Shown piece by piece: positions 26,285-36,612 of a DNA stretch of 64,000 nt. The stretch's first letter is position 1, and each line of letters begins with the position of its first letter. The notes beneath the pieces were generated by a model. That model was given only the letters and a program-made list of their open reading frames with translations. It did not search any database and was not told the DNA's origin. Made by a program: the position numbers and the translations under genes. Source of the stretch: Streptomyces bottropensis ATCC 25435 (GTDB lineage: Bacteria; Actinomycetota; Actinomycetes; Streptomycetales; Streptomycetaceae); the NCBI RefSeq assembly GCF_000383595.1, contig NZ_KB911581.1, positions 310,001 to 374,000 on the forward strand. Reading direction: 5' to 3'.

Positions 26285-26690
26285 TGCCAACCCCAAGGGC
26301 ACCACCGCGACGTGGATCCGTGACCGCCTCGACGGCCTCTGGAGTGACGAGGACTTCACCGCCTGGTACCCGCGTGACGGCCGCCCTGAGCTCTCACCCG
26401 CCCAGCTCGCCACCGTCTGCGCGCTGCAGTACGCGATGAACCTCTCCGGACCGCCAGGCCGCCGAGGCGGTGGGCTGCCGAATCGACTTCACCTACGCAC
26501 TCGGACTGGACCTGGACGATCCCGGCTTCCACCACAGCGTCCTGTCCGCCTTCCGCGACCGACTCGCCGAAGGCGACCGCGCCGACCGGCTGCTGGGCCT
26601 CGCACTCACCCGGATCCGACGGGCCGGCCTGCTCAAGGGGCGCGTCACGCAGCGCACCGACTCCCCCCAGGCCTGGAGCAGGTGGGCAAC
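26285..26690 (+). pseudogene. N-terminal fragment of an IS1182-family transposase
   Basis: ANPKGTTATWIRDRLDGLWSDEDFTAWYPRDGRPELSPAQLATVCALQYAMNLS matches the N-terminal domain of IS1182/IS5-group transposases. After a frameshift near 26450 the similarity continues as RQAAEAVGCRIDFTYALGLDLDDPGFHHSVLSAFRDRL. The DDE catalytic domain is missing. It directly abuts the ParA stop codon. Confidence 0.8.
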
Positions 26691-26860
26691 GACGCCCGCG
26701 AACTGCTGCAACGCCTTGACGACAGGTTCCCTCGGGTGGCGTGGTGCCGGCAGCCCTTGCCGATCTCCCGCGGGAGCTTGCACGGCGTCCCCTTCTGCGT
26801 GGGGCGACCACAGCGCGCCGTCGTTCGGCGTCTTCGGGAACCGTCGTACCTGGTGGTCAT
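26650..26860 (-). pseudogene. Small Cys/His-rich protein, frameshifted
   Basis: From ATG 26860 the frame reads MTTRYDGSRRRRTTARCGRPTQKGTPCKLPREIGKGCRHHATR, a short zinc-ribbon-like pattern common in phage and plasmid proteins. After a frame change the end EPVVKALQQFAGVVAHLLQAWGE follows. Whether it was ever expressed is uncertain; the function is unknown. Confidence 0.35.
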
Positions 26861-27047
26861 ACCGGGCATGGTGAACCGCCCGGCCATACCAGCGCCGCGC
26901 AAGTGTCCCTCTGCGTAAGCGACTTGGTCGCCATTTGCTCGACCTGTGCTGCGGGTCACATGAAATGCGCCTCGTTATGTGAGGCGGTCGTGGGCTGGAG
27001 GGGCAAAGTGACGCCCGAGGGTCCGGTAAAGGGGTGCGTGACCCCTT

Positions 27048-27300
27048 AGGGCACGCGGAGGGCACGCAACCCCCGAATTGGTCTAGACAACAAACAAACC
27101 CCAGGCCGCTGACCTGGGGTTTCATTCTGGAGCGGGTGACGAGAATCGAACTCGCGCTCTCAGCTTGGGAAGCGACGGCGCTTGGGTGGGTTCTATGGCT
27201 CTGACCAGCGCAGTTACCTGATTCTTGGGGTGGTCGTGTGGGTTAGATCGCACCGCTGTTGACCGTGATTTTCCGTCCTTACGGGCACGCTGTGGGCACG
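27048..27300 (-). mobile_element. Attachment module 4: tRNA-Gly(CCC) 3' half with arm repeats
   Basis: Paired GGGCACGC arms 11 bases apart (27048-27070) are followed by TGGTCTAGACAACAAA (shared with module 3), a CCCCAGG/CCTGGGG hairpin (27097-27121), the intact tRNA-Gly 3' half (27128-27173), the GACGGCGCTTGGG flank, CACCGCTGTTGACCGTGATT and a second GGGCACG arm pair (27282-27300). This is the most complete copy and looks like a full attP. No integrase gene remains next to it. Confidence 0.82.
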
Positions 27301-27880
27301 ACTCCCGAGAGAGTGGTCTCGGGTTGGGGCCACGGGCCTCGGGAGGATTCCGCGTTCCGGTGTCTCGAACCCAGGACCGCCGTGGTTGCGGATGCGTATG
27401 TGTGCCGGCCTCCGGTTCTCTCGCCTATTGCGAGCTGTTGCTTCCAATGTCCCGCCGAGTACCGGTCTCAGCCGTGCCCGCAGCCGGTGCACCGGTAGCG
27501 GCTCTGTTCGGCGGACGGGACATGTTCGAACAGCAGCACGTTCTCGCACACAGCTCAGTCACGGGAAAGAGCGAGCCGGGCTGAGGCCGGGAACCGGAAG
27601 AAGGGCCGGAGCCCATGGGCGGTTTCTAGGGATCGGCCCTCCATCATGCGCACATCGATCAGGCGGCGACGGACGCGGCCTCGCCGTGGGGGTGCGTCTC
27701 GGCGAAACGGACCACGGAACCGGCGATGGACGGCTTGGCGTCCTCCAGCACCCTGGCGCCGACGATGCCCGCGGCCTTGCGGGTCGCGTTCTGCGCCCAG
27801 ACGCCGCCGAATTGGCCGCGCTCAACGAGTGATCGGGCGCTCCCGCGTGTCTTCCGGGAGCAGGGAGTGTTCCTGGCCTG
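27301..27880. other. Non-coding stretch containing inverted-repeat copy A
   Basis: No intact gene is supported. Positions 27564-27831 form repeat copy A, described separately. The remaining ~300 bases (27301-27563 and 27832-27880) show no recognised coding frame. Confidence 0.5.
27564..27831 (-). repeat. Inverted repeat copy A (partner at 36100-36407)
   Basis: Read on the minus strand it encodes ERGQFGGVWAQNATRKAAGIVGARVLEDAKPSIAGSVVRFAETHPHGEAASVAA and a stop, then a GC-rich tail with CTCCGGCCCTTCTTCCGG. Copy B has the same features in the opposite orientation with about 36 extra coding bases. The encoded tail belongs to a protein I do not recognise; both copies lack its beginning. Confidence 0.8.
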
Positions 27881-28534
27881 TCACTCAGTAGGGCTCGGAG
27901 TCTCCGGTGTCGGGAGCAGGCGTCGCAGCAGGGACTCCTCCAGCTCGATCAGGACGTCTTCGCTGCCGGCGACGGGGCTCGGCAGGGTGCGCCACAGGAC
28001 GAGCTGGCCGTGCAGGGCGGTCCACAGGTGGATGCCCAAGTCCTGCGCCTCCGCCCGACGGCCGGGGGCCGCTTCGATGAGGTAGGCGTCGGCGGTATCG
28101 GTCCACGTCTGGAGCACGGTGCCGATGGGATGGTCGGCGGAGGGGCGGCGCTCGGGCTCGTATTCCAGGCTGAACATCAGTCGGTAGCGGCGGGGCTTGT
28201 CGATGGCGAACCTGCGGTAGGCCGTGACGGTGGCCCGCACGCGCGCCCACGGGTCCGCGCCTGCGGCGGCGGCCGACTCGCCGGCCTCCCTCATCGCGAC
28301 GGCCAGTGCGCGGTAGGTGGCGTCGAGGACGGTGGAGACCAGGTCGCCCTTGTCCTTGAAGTGCCGGTAGACGCTGGGCGCGGAGATGCCGACCTCGCGG
28401 GCGACTCCGCGCAGGGAGAGTGCGTCCTCGCGCCCCGTCTCCTCCAGGATGCGGGTCGCCGCGTCGAGGATCTCCTGCCGCAGCCGCTCGCCCTCGCCCC
28501 GCACATTGGGCACCCGCTTGACCTGCGACTTCAT
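27881..28534 (-). CDS. TetR-family repressor of the adjacent P450 operon
   Basis: The 217-residue protein has an N-terminal TetR HTH (about 18-65: LRQEILDAATRILEETGREDALSLRGVAREVGISAPSVYRHFKDKGDLV) and a ligand domain with WARVRATVTAYRRFAIDKPRRYRLMFSLEYEPERRP, as in the TetR_C_13/WHG-type C-terminal domain. It is transcribed away from the P450 gene; the 169-bp divergent region contains a perfect 15-bp inverted repeat (28640-28681) next to a TTGACG element, the expected arrangement for a repressor controlling itself and the oxygenase operon. The effector is unknown and is likely the P450 substrate or product. Confidence 0.9.
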   Translation of the reverse strand: MKSQVKRVPNVRGEGERLRQEILDAATRILEETGREDALSLRGVAREVGISAPSVYRHFKDKGDLVSTVLDATYRALAVAMREAGESAAAAGADPWARVRATVTAYRRFAIDKPRRYRLMFSLEYEPERRPSADHPIGTVLQTWTDTADAYLIEAAPGRRAEAQDLGIHLWTALHGQLVLWRTLPSPVAGSEDVLIELEESLLRRLLPTPETPSPTE

Positions 28535-28624
28535 GGCCTCCTCCTCGCTACCCGCAGCAGCCTACCGACCCTCGGCGCACTCCGCCTTCAACGGTCGGCG
28601 CTTCGTCAGGTCCGACGTCGGGGC

Positions 28625-28681
28625 TTGACGATTCCTCGATTAACGCTGTTAGTCTAACAATGCTTCGACTAACAGCGTTAA
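28625..28681 (+). promoter_or_regulatory. P450 operon promoter and TetR operator
   Basis: TTGACG (28625-28630) is a -35 element; TAGTCT (28650-28655) is a possible -10 at a slightly long spacing. TTAACGCTGTTAGTC (28640-28654) and GACTAACAGCGTTAA (28667-28681) are a perfect 15-bp inverted repeat separated by 12 bases, and TGTTAGTCTAACA is a second palindrome nested in the left arm. Repressor bound here would cover the -10 region. Confidence 0.85.
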
Positions 28682-28703
28682 CCGATGCTGGAAAGGCACA
28701 GTC

Positions 28704-29909
28704 ATGGCCTCGTCTCCGAACGTCCCCGCGTTCACGCTCACCCGCCCGCAGGACGCTCCCCTGGACCCCCCTCCGCTGTATGAGCGGCTGCGTGAGGAAC
28801 AGCCCGTCACGCGTGTCTCCCTGTGGGAGGGGCGCCTCACTCCGTGGCTGGTGACCCGCTGGGAGGACGCCCGGGCGGTACTGGGCAGCCCGGCGTTCAG
28901 CAGCGACCCGACGCACCCCGGTGCACCCAGCTTCAAGGAAGATGAGCAGCCGGCCCCGCGCGGCTTCTTCCAGAACTACGACGACCCCATCCACGCGGCG
29001 ATGCGGCGCACCCTGACCCGCGAGTTCATGATCAAGCGCATCGACGCGCTGCGCCCGGCCATCGCCCGCCTGACCGACGAACTCCTCACCGACCTGAGTG
29101 AGCTGAGCGGCCCCGCCGACTTCGTGGAGCACTTCGCGCTGCCGCTTCCCTCCCTGGTCATCTGCGAACTGCTCGGCGTCCCCTACGAGGAACACCCGTT
29201 CTTCCAGGAGCAGTCGAAGACCCTCGTAGACCTGAACGCCACGGGAGAGGAGGCCGCCCGGGCGTTCGCCAACCTCGGCGAGTATCTGCTGCGCCTCGTG
29301 CAGACCAAGCGCGCCACCCCCGGCGACGACGTGGTCACCCGGCTCGCCGCACAGGTGGACGAGGGCGTCATCACCGACCAGGACGCCGCCGACCTGAGCG
29401 CCTTCCTGCTGTTCGCCGGGCATGAGACGACGGCGAACATGATCGCGCTGAGCACCATCACCCTCCTCGACCACCCCGACCAGATCCCGCACCTCCTCGG
29501 CGGACCGGACCAGGTCGCGAGCGCGGTGGAGGAACTCCTGCGCTACCTGTCCATCGTGCACGGCGGACTGCGCCGCACCGCCATCGACGACGTCACCATC
29601 GGCGGTGTGACCATCCACGCGGGCGAGGGCGTGATCATTCCCGTCCACGTCGCCAACCGCGACCCGGAGTTCTTCACGAACCCCGACGACCTCGACCTGG
29701 AGCGTGCCAACGTCCGCCGGCACCTGGCCTTCGGCTACGGCATCCACCAGTGCCTGGGCCAGCCGCTGGCCCGCGCCGAACTCCAGATCGTCCTGCCCGA
29801 AGTCTTCCGCCGGCTTCCCGACCTGAAGATCGCCGTACCGATGGAGGAGATCGCCTTCAAGCAGGCCACCGCCGTCTACGGCGTCCGCGAACTGCCCGTC
29901 ACCTGGTGA
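28704..29909 (+). CDS. Cytochrome P450 monooxygenase
   Basis: The 401-residue class I bacterial P450 shows the I-helix AGHETT (238-243), ExxR motif EELLR (E277, R280), the following GLRRTAIDDV, and the heme loop FGYGIHQCLGQPLAR with the thiolate cysteine at 350. Length and motifs resemble soluble CYP105/CYP107-like enzymes. It is followed at 43 bases by a 3Fe-4S ferredoxin and a ferredoxin reductase, so the whole electron chain is encoded in one operon. It hydroxylates or epoxidises an unknown substrate, with a dehydrogenase next in line. The divergent TetR gene and operator indicate substrate induction. Confidence 0.93.
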   Translation: MASSPNVPAFTLTRPQDAPLDPPPLYERLREEQPVTRVSLWEGRLTPWLVTRWEDARAVLGSPAFSSDPTHPGAPSFKEDEQPAPRGFFQNYDDPIHAAMRRTLTREFMIKRIDALRPAIARLTDELLTDLSELSGPADFVEHFALPLPSLVICELLGVPYEEHPFFQEQSKTLVDLNATGEEAARAFANLGEYLLRLVQTKRATPGDDVVTRLAAQVDEGVITDQDAADLSAFLLFAGHETTANMIALSTITLLDHPDQIPHLLGGPDQVASAVEELLRYLSIVHGGLRRTAIDDVTIGGVTIHAGEGVIIPVHVANRDPEFFTNPDDLDLERANVRRHLAFGYGIHQCLGQPLARAELQIVLPEVFRRLPDLKIAVPMEEIAFKQATAVYGVRELPVTW

Positions 29910-29952
29910 CCGCAACCACCCGATCCCCCACCGAGAGCAGGGAAGAAACGTC

Positions 29953-30150
29953 ATGCATGTAGAAGTCGACGTCCCCAAGTGCGTCGCCTCGGGCCAGTGC
30001 GTACTGCTCGCCCCCGACGTCTTCGACCAGCGCGACGAGGACGGCATGGTCGTCCTCCTCGACGACAACCCGCCGGCCGAACTCCACGACGCCGTCCGCG
30101 AATCCGCCACCGTCTGCCCCGCGGCCGCCATCCGCCTGGGGGAGTCGTGA
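29953..30150 (+). CDS. [3Fe-4S] ferredoxin, P450 electron donor
   Basis: The 65-residue protein MHVEVDVPKCVASGQCVLLAPDVFDQRDEDG ... ESATVCPAAAIRLGES has three cluster cysteines in the pattern C-x5-C ... C-P, with the fourth position not cysteine, as in the [3Fe-4S] ferredoxins that serve Streptomyces P450s. A GAAGAAACGTC sequence precedes the ATG. It overlaps the reductase gene by four bases (GTGA), so the two are translated together and should transfer electrons from the reductase to the P450. Confidence 0.92.
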   Translation: MHVEVDVPKCVASGQCVLLAPDVFDQRDEDGMVVLLDDNPPAELHDAVRESATVCPAAAIRLGES

Positions 30151-31337
30151 GCGCGACCACGACCAGCCGCGTGGTCATCGTCGGCGCCTCCGCGGCCGGC
30201 CTCGCCGCCGCCGAAACCCTCCGCCGGGAGGGCCACACCGGCACGATCACCCTCATCGGCGACGAACCCACCGCCCCCTACGACCGCCCGCCCCTGTCGA
30301 AGGAGATCCTCTCCGGCGCCTGGCCCCCCGACCGACTGCCCCTGCGCACCCAGGCCAACCTCGACGCCCTTGACCTGGACACCCGCTACGGCCGCGAGGC
30401 CATCGGCCTGAATGTCGCAGAGGGTACCGTGCTGCTGGCCGACGGTACGGAGGTGCCGTACGACGGACTGATCGTGGCCACCGGAGTCCGCCCCCGGCGC
30501 CTGCCCGGCCCACCGGCCCACGTCCTGCGCACCCTGGACGACGCCGTCGCCCTGAAGGACCGCCTCGGCCCCGGCCGCACACTGGCCGTGGTCGGCGCCG
30601 GATTCCTCGGCGCCGAGGCCGCGTCGGTGGCGGCCGACCTGGGCACCCAGGTGACCCTCCTGGAACCCGCTCCCGTCCCGCTGGCTCATGCGGTCGGCGA
30701 GGACGTCGGCCGCATGCTCGCCCAGGCCCACCTCCATCACGGCGTGGACCTGCGCACCGGGACCGGGGTCAGCGAGGTCGTCCCCGGCGGCGTACGCCTC
30801 GACGACGGCAGCGTGGTCGAGGCCGACACGGTGTTGGTGGCCGTCGGTTCCCGGCCCAACACCGAGTGGCTGACCGGCAGCGGCCTCACCCTCGACGACG
30901 GGCTGGTCTGCGACGAGTTCTCCGCCGCCGCACCCGGCGTGTACGGCGCGGGCGACGTGGCCCGCTGGCACAACCCGCTCTTCGGCACGTCGATGCGCAT
31001 CGAGCACCGTACGAACGCCGCCGAACAGGGCATGGCCGCCGCCCGCAACCTCCTGGGCGCCCAGCGGCCCTTCGCGCCCGTCCCCTACTTCTGGTCCGAC
31101 CAGTACGACATGAAGATCCGCGCCTACGGCTACCTGCGCGGCCACGACGAGATGCGGATCGCCGAAGGCAGCCTGGAAGAACGCAAGTTCACCGCCGCCT
31201 ACCGCACCGGCGACCGTCTCACCGGCGTCCTGGCAGTCGGCGTGCCGCCCAAGACCACCCGCCCCTGGCAGCAGGCCATCGCCGCTAGCACCCCCTGGCG
31301 CCAGGCGACATCCCTCCTGGAAGGAGCGGCAGCATGA
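30147..31337 (+). CDS. FAD/NAD(P)-dependent ferredoxin reductase
   Basis: The start is GTG 30147 in the overlap with the ferredoxin; the earlier in-frame start lies within that gene. The 396-residue protein has an FAD dinucleotide-binding motif (VVIVGASAAGLAAAETLRREG), YDRPPLSKEIL, the NAD-binding GAGFLGAEAASVAADLG and the C-terminal FAD contact GVYGAGDVARW followed by the reductase C-terminal domain (SDQYDMKIRAYGYLRG). This is the putidaredoxin-reductase/oxygenase-coupled type. It passes electrons from NAD(P)H through FAD to the adjacent ferredoxin. Its stop overlaps the SDR start (ATGA). Confidence 0.93.
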   Translation: MSATTTSRVVIVGASAAGLAAAETLRREGHTGTITLIGDEPTAPYDRPPLSKEILSGAWPPDRLPLRTQANLDALDLDTRYGREAIGLNVAEGTVLLADGTEVPYDGLIVATGVRPRRLPGPPAHVLRTLDDAVALKDRLGPGRTLAVVGAGFLGAEAASVAADLGTQVTLLEPAPVPLAHAVGEDVGRMLAQAHLHHGVDLRTGTGVSEVVPGGVRLDDGSVVEADTVLVAVGSRPNTEWLTGSGLTLDDGLVCDEFSAAAPGVYGAGDVARWHNPLFGTSMRIEHRTNAAEQGMAAARNLLGAQRPFAPVPYFWSDQYDMKIRAYGYLRGHDEMRIAEGSLEERKFTAAYRTGDRLTGVLAVGVPPKTTRPWQQAIAASTPWRQATSLLEGAAA

Positions 31338-32101
31338 GTGACACCACCGACTTCGAGGGACGGGGCGTCGTCGTCACCGGCGCCGGGTCCGGCATCGGAC
31401 GCACTTCCGCGCTGCGGTTCGCGAGCCTGGGGGCCCAAGTTCTTGTCGCGGACATCAATCCCGTCGGCGCCGAGGCCGTCGCCAAGGAGATAGAGGCGAA
31501 CGGCGGCACCGCCCGCACGGTCGTCGGCGACCTCAGCGACCAGGGCACGGTCGACGAGGTCATCACCACCGCCGTCGAGTCCTTCGGCGACCTCGGCGTG
31601 CTCGTCAACAACGCCGGAATCATGGACACCATGACCGCCACCGCCGACGTGAGCGACGCGGAATGGGAGCGAGTCATACGGATCAACCTCACCGCTCCGT
31701 TCCTGCTCACCCGCGCCGCCCTGCCCCACATGCTGGCCCGCGGCAACGGCGCCATCGTCAACACGGCCTCGGAGGCGGCTCTGCGCGGCAGCGCCGCCGG
31801 CACCGCGTACACCGTCTCCAAGCACGGGATCATCGGCCTGACGAAGTCGACCGCGGTCATGTACCGGGACCGCGGCATCCGCGTCAACGCCATCGCCCCC
31901 GGCGGCACCCGGACCCACATCACCGACACCGTCACGTTCGATGGCGACGGCGCCTCGATCGTGGGCCGCTACCGGGAGAACGTGGGCCGCTTGGCCGCGG
32001 CGGAGGAAGTCGCCGCGGCCATCGTGTTCCTCGCCTCGGACGCGGCGAGCAACATCAGCGGCACCGTACTCCCCGTCGACAACGGCTGGTCCGCCGTCTG
32101 A
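31334..32101 (+). CDS. Short-chain dehydrogenase/reductase, last gene of the P450 operon
   Basis: The 255-residue classical SDR has the cofactor motif VVTGAGSGIG (residues 13-22), NNAGI near 92, a catalytic Ser in NTASEAAL, and YTVSK (Tyr and Lys of the YxxxK pair). An acidic residue after the second beta strand (VADINPVG) suggests NAD preference. It starts within the reductase stop codon. Together with the P450 it could oxidise the newly introduced hydroxyl to a ketone, a common pairing in terpene or steroid catabolism and tailoring. The substrate is not evident from the sequence. Confidence 0.92.
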   Translation: MSDTTDFEGRGVVVTGAGSGIGRTSALRFASLGAQVLVADINPVGAEAVAKEIEANGGTARTVVGDLSDQGTVDEVITTAVESFGDLGVLVNNAGIMDTMTATADVSDAEWERVIRINLTAPFLLTRAALPHMLARGNGAIVNTASEAALRGSAAGTAYTVSKHGIIGLTKSTAVMYRDRGIRVNAIAPGGTRTHITDTVTFDGDGASIVGRYRENVGRLAAAEEVAAAIVFLASDAASNISGTVLPVDNGWSAV

Positions 32102-32214
32102 CCCAGCCACCCATGCGGTGCCCGGCCCGCGCATCGGGGGCCGGCCACCGCATGCCCATGCCCTGTGAGACCGCTTCCCAAGGGGCGAGCGGATCGTCGT
32201 GCGGGCGCGGACGC

Positions 32215-32679
32215 GGCACAGGACGGAGTGCACGTCTCGCTGCGGGCACGGTCCGGCCGTGTGCGCGGCCCTCACGAGCCGACGGGGCCGATGTCCCGGC
32301 GGAGCGTCTGCACGTGGCCGGCGTGTCCACCATGTACCGCATCCTGCGCGAGCACGACGAGGTCCGTGAGCGTCGCCGCCACGCCGTCCACCCAGCGCAC
32401 GCCAAACCGGAACTGCCGGCCACCCGCCCGGACGAGATCCGGTCCCGGGACGTAACGCGGCTGCGCGGACCGGGCGAACGGGTCTTCTGCCACCTGTACT
32501 CGATCATCGACATCTAGAGCCGCTGCACCGTCGTCCGGATGGTCGCCGTCCGCGCCGACGTCCTGACCGCCGTCTACCAGCGCACCCCTGGACGGTTCGT
32601 CAACAAGCCACCCGCCCCGCCGATCGTTCCCACCAACGTGTGGATCAACCAGCCGGACGACCACGCCGCCGCCCAGTAA
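32215..32679 (+). pseudogene. IS3-family transposase (OrfB) relic
   Basis: The frame carries VAGVSTMYRILREHDEVRERRRHAVHPAHAKPEL and GERVFCHLYSIIDI, from the region before and at the first catalytic Asp of IS3-type integrase cores, then a stop. It resumes as DVLTAVYQRTPGRFVNKPPAPPIVPTNVWINQPDD, the C-terminal end. The core between the two is deleted and there is an in-frame stop near 32515, so it is dead. Confidence 0.75.
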
Positions 32680-32948
32680 TCACCTCGGTCGCCGGCGACC
32701 CCGGCTCACTCGACGAACCCTGAGAACCGACCGACTCACCGGGTTTGACACGTTCCGCGTCTCGTGGTCGACCAGGATGAGGCCGCCACCATCCGGGTTC
32801 TCCACGTGAACGGGCGGGCTCGGCCTTGCACCGAGCCCGCCGCTCCCACTCCACCCGTTCCTGATCGCTCGCTGTGACGCTCACCCGGTTCGGCGTACGT
32901 CGTTGCCCGCGAACGTCAGGAACACCAGGAGCTGCGTCACGCCACCGG

Positions 32949-34828
<1,880 letters not shown>

Positions 34829-35101
34829 GTGCGAGTGGCCGGGCGAGCAGTCCTGCTCATCCCGCACCGCAGCGACGCGGCCGATGAGGGCGCGCTGCCC
34901 GGCGACTACCGCAAGATCCTGGCGATCGTGCGGGAGGCCGACGGCCCGGTGCAGGTCAGGGCGGCCGGCGAGCGGCTGGGCCTGGACGCCTCGGTGCGCG
35001 GCAAGCTGGAGCCGCTGCGGGCGAAGATGACCAAGCTCGCCGACCGCGACTGGCTGCACAAGCGTCCCGACGGCAGGTTCACCGCATGCGCGCAGGCGTA
35101 G
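34829..35101 (+). CDS. Small winged-helix-like hypothetical protein beside a transposase
   Basis: The 90-residue frame from GTG 34829 reads GDYRKILAIVREADGPVQVRAAGERLGLDASVRGKLEPLRAKMTKLADRDWLHKRPDGRFTA. The helix pattern and the turn before RDWLHKRPDGRF look like a winged helix. It ends 57 bases before an IS5-like transposase in the same orientation. It might be the tail of a larger gene cut at its 5' end, because the ribosome site is weak. Function unknown. Confidence 0.45.
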   Translation: MRVAGRAVLLIPHRSDAADEGALPGDYRKILAIVREADGPVQVRAAGERLGLDASVRGKLEPLRAKMTKLADRDWLHKRPDGRFTACAQA

Positions 35102-35158
35102 GGAGGCGGGCGCCGACGGGGCGTAACTCGCGGGCCCCCGGCGGCAGTTGAGTTTGGT

Positions 35159-35998
35159 GTGAAGAAAAACAACCATCCCGTCGAGGGCCCTGACGGCCTT
35201 GTCTGCACTGCCCGCCTGCCGCTGTCGAGTGCCACCCTGAACTGGCTCGCCGATCTGATACGCGGCCGCTGCAAGAAGATCAGATCACGGTGGCGGGCCC
35301 TGCCCTCGGGGAAGGTCGCCGCCATCGTGCTCGCGGTACTGCGCTGTGACCAGCGGCCGGGCGACCTGGCCGGCGGCAACGGGATACACCGCACCACCGT
35401 GACCCGGTGGGTTCGGGAAGTCGTCGGCCTGCTGGCCGCCCGCGCCCCGCGCCTGGACCGCGCCCTCAAAAAGATCGCCCACAAGGGTGGCGGGGTGGTG
35501 CTGTTGGACGGCACGCTGATCCGCACCCGGCGGCGCACCGGCAAAGAGAACCGGAAGAACTACTCCGCCAAGAGCAAATGCCATGGTCTGCTCGTCATCG
35601 CGCTCACCGACGACCGCGGCCGACTGCTCTGGGTCTCGGCGGCCCGGCCCGGACGCACCTCGGAGATCACCGCCTGCCGACACGACCAGCTCACCGCCAA
35701 GCTGCGGGCGGCCGGCCTCGGCGCCATCGCCGACCTGGGCTTCGTCGGGCTCGATGACAGCGGTCCCGACGCCGACCCGGCGGTGATCACCGGCTACAAG
35801 GCCGCCCGGAACCGGCCCCTGACCCGCGGCCAGAAGCTGTCGAACACCGCACTGGCAGCGGTCCGGGCACCGGTGGAGCACGGCTTCGCCCACCTCAAGA
35901 ACTGGCGCGTGCTCGGCAAGGTCCGCACCGACCCGACGTGGGCGACCGCCCTGGTCAGGTCCCTGCTCGTCCTCACAAACCGCGAAGCTTCCCGGTGA
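35159..35998 (+). CDS. IS5-like (DDE_Tnp_4/HARBI1-type) transposase
   Basis: The 279-residue protein from GTG 35159 has an N-terminal HTH (SGKVAAIVLAVLRCDQRPGDLAGGNGIHRTTVTRWVREV) and a DDE domain: VVLLDGTLIRTRR (first Asp), AIADLGFVGLDD (second Asp) and VEHGFAHLKNWRVLGKVR (Glu). All three catalytic positions and the C-terminal SLLVLTNREASR are present, so it looks full length. I could not find convincing terminal inverted repeats by eye, so activity as a complete IS is not shown. Confidence 0.85.
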   Translation: MKKNNHPVEGPDGLVCTARLPLSSATLNWLADLIRGRCKKIRSRWRALPSGKVAAIVLAVLRCDQRPGDLAGGNGIHRTTVTRWVREVVGLLAARAPRLDRALKKIAHKGGGVVLLDGTLIRTRRRTGKENRKNYSAKSKCHGLLVIALTDDRGRLLWVSAARPGRTSEITACRHDQLTAKLRAAGLGAIADLGFVGLDDSGPDADPAVITGYKAARNRPLTRGQKLSNTALAAVRAPVEHGFAHLKNWRVLGKVRTDPTWATALVRSLLVLTNREASR

Positions 35999-36099
35999 CC
36001 GACGATCTTCACCGAAGTCATCCACCCACGACCAGCACGAGCATCCCGAACCCCACACACACCAGAACCGTGACCAGCAACTTCACGATGCACAGTGCC

Positions 36100-36407
36100 C
36101 ACTCGTTGAGCGCGGCCAGTTCGGCGGCCTCTGGGCGCAGGGCGCGGCCCACAAGGCGGCGGGCATCGCCGGCGCCAGGGTGCTGCAGGACGCCAAGCCG
36201 TCCATCGCCGGTTCCGTGGTCCGTTTCGCCGAGACGCACCCCTCCGACGATGCCGAGGTCGCCACGCAGCTGGTCGAGGTCATCGGTCTGATCCACGGCG
36301 AGGCCGCGTCCACCGCCGCCTGATCGATGTACGCATGATCGAGGGCCGAAGCCGCATAGGCTCCGGCCCTTCTTCCGGTTCCCGGCCTCAGCTCGCTCGC
36401 TCTTTCC
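36100..36407 (+). repeat. Inverted repeat copy B (partner at 27564-27831)
   Basis: Plus-strand reading gives ERGQFGGLWAQGAAHKAAGIAGARVLQDAKPSIAGSVVRFAETHPSDDAEVATQLVEVIGLIHGEAASTAA and a stop at 36323, then the same GC-rich tail as copy A inverted. The ~8.3 kb between the copies carries the P450 operon, an IS3 relic, the GH62 gene and the IS5-like transposase. The protein is unrecognised and its 5' end is missing here too. Confidence 0.8.
36342..36370 (+). terminator. Bidirectional hairpin terminator
   Basis: AGGGCCGAAGCC and GGCTCCGGCCCT pair over 12 positions around GCATA. It lies between convergent gene ends (repeat copy B and the luciferase-like relic). In copy A the left arm is interrupted, so only copy B keeps the intact hairpin. 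Confidence 0.75.
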
Positions 36408-36419
36408 GGTTCCCCGGTC

Positions 36420-36612
36420 TCAGCCCAGCTCGGCCGCGCGCCGCACCGCCGTGGCCACGAACTGCTCGATCCAGGCCGCCTGCTCACCCGTGCGCGGACC
36501 CAGCATCACCGTCTCGATGCCGAACTTGGCGTAGCCCTCGATGTCCCGGACGAACGCCTCGACGACGTTCTCGACCGGAGCGTCGCCCATGCAGATCGGA
36601 GTCGAACATCTC
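36420..36612 (-). pseudogene. C-terminal fragment of a luciferase-like (LLM) flavin oxidoreductase
   Basis: The minus frame ends DAPVENVVEAFVRDIEGYAKFGIETVMLGPRTGEQAAWIEQFVATAVRRAAELG, matching the last beta/alpha units of F420/FMN-dependent LLM TIM-barrel enzymes. The sequence before CMGDAPVE is unrelated, so more than three quarters of the gene is missing. Confidence 0.7.

Noticed and set aside
25166..26413. Minus-strand 415-codon frame opposite ParA
   Set aside because: No family motifs; exact antisense of the ParA gene.
7691..27173. tRNA-Gly genes at the four att modules
   Set aside because: Each copy holds only the anticodon-loop to CCA half. The sequence that should be the D-arm and 5' acceptor strand is the unrelated GACGGCGCTTGGG flank.
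28548..31145. 865-codon minus-strand open frame across the P450 operon
   Set aside because: It lies antisense to four well-supported genes and its composition is typical shadow translation.
35102..36017. Terminal inverted repeats of the IS5-like element
   Set aside because: No matching ends or target duplication could be found by eye on either side of the transposase gene.
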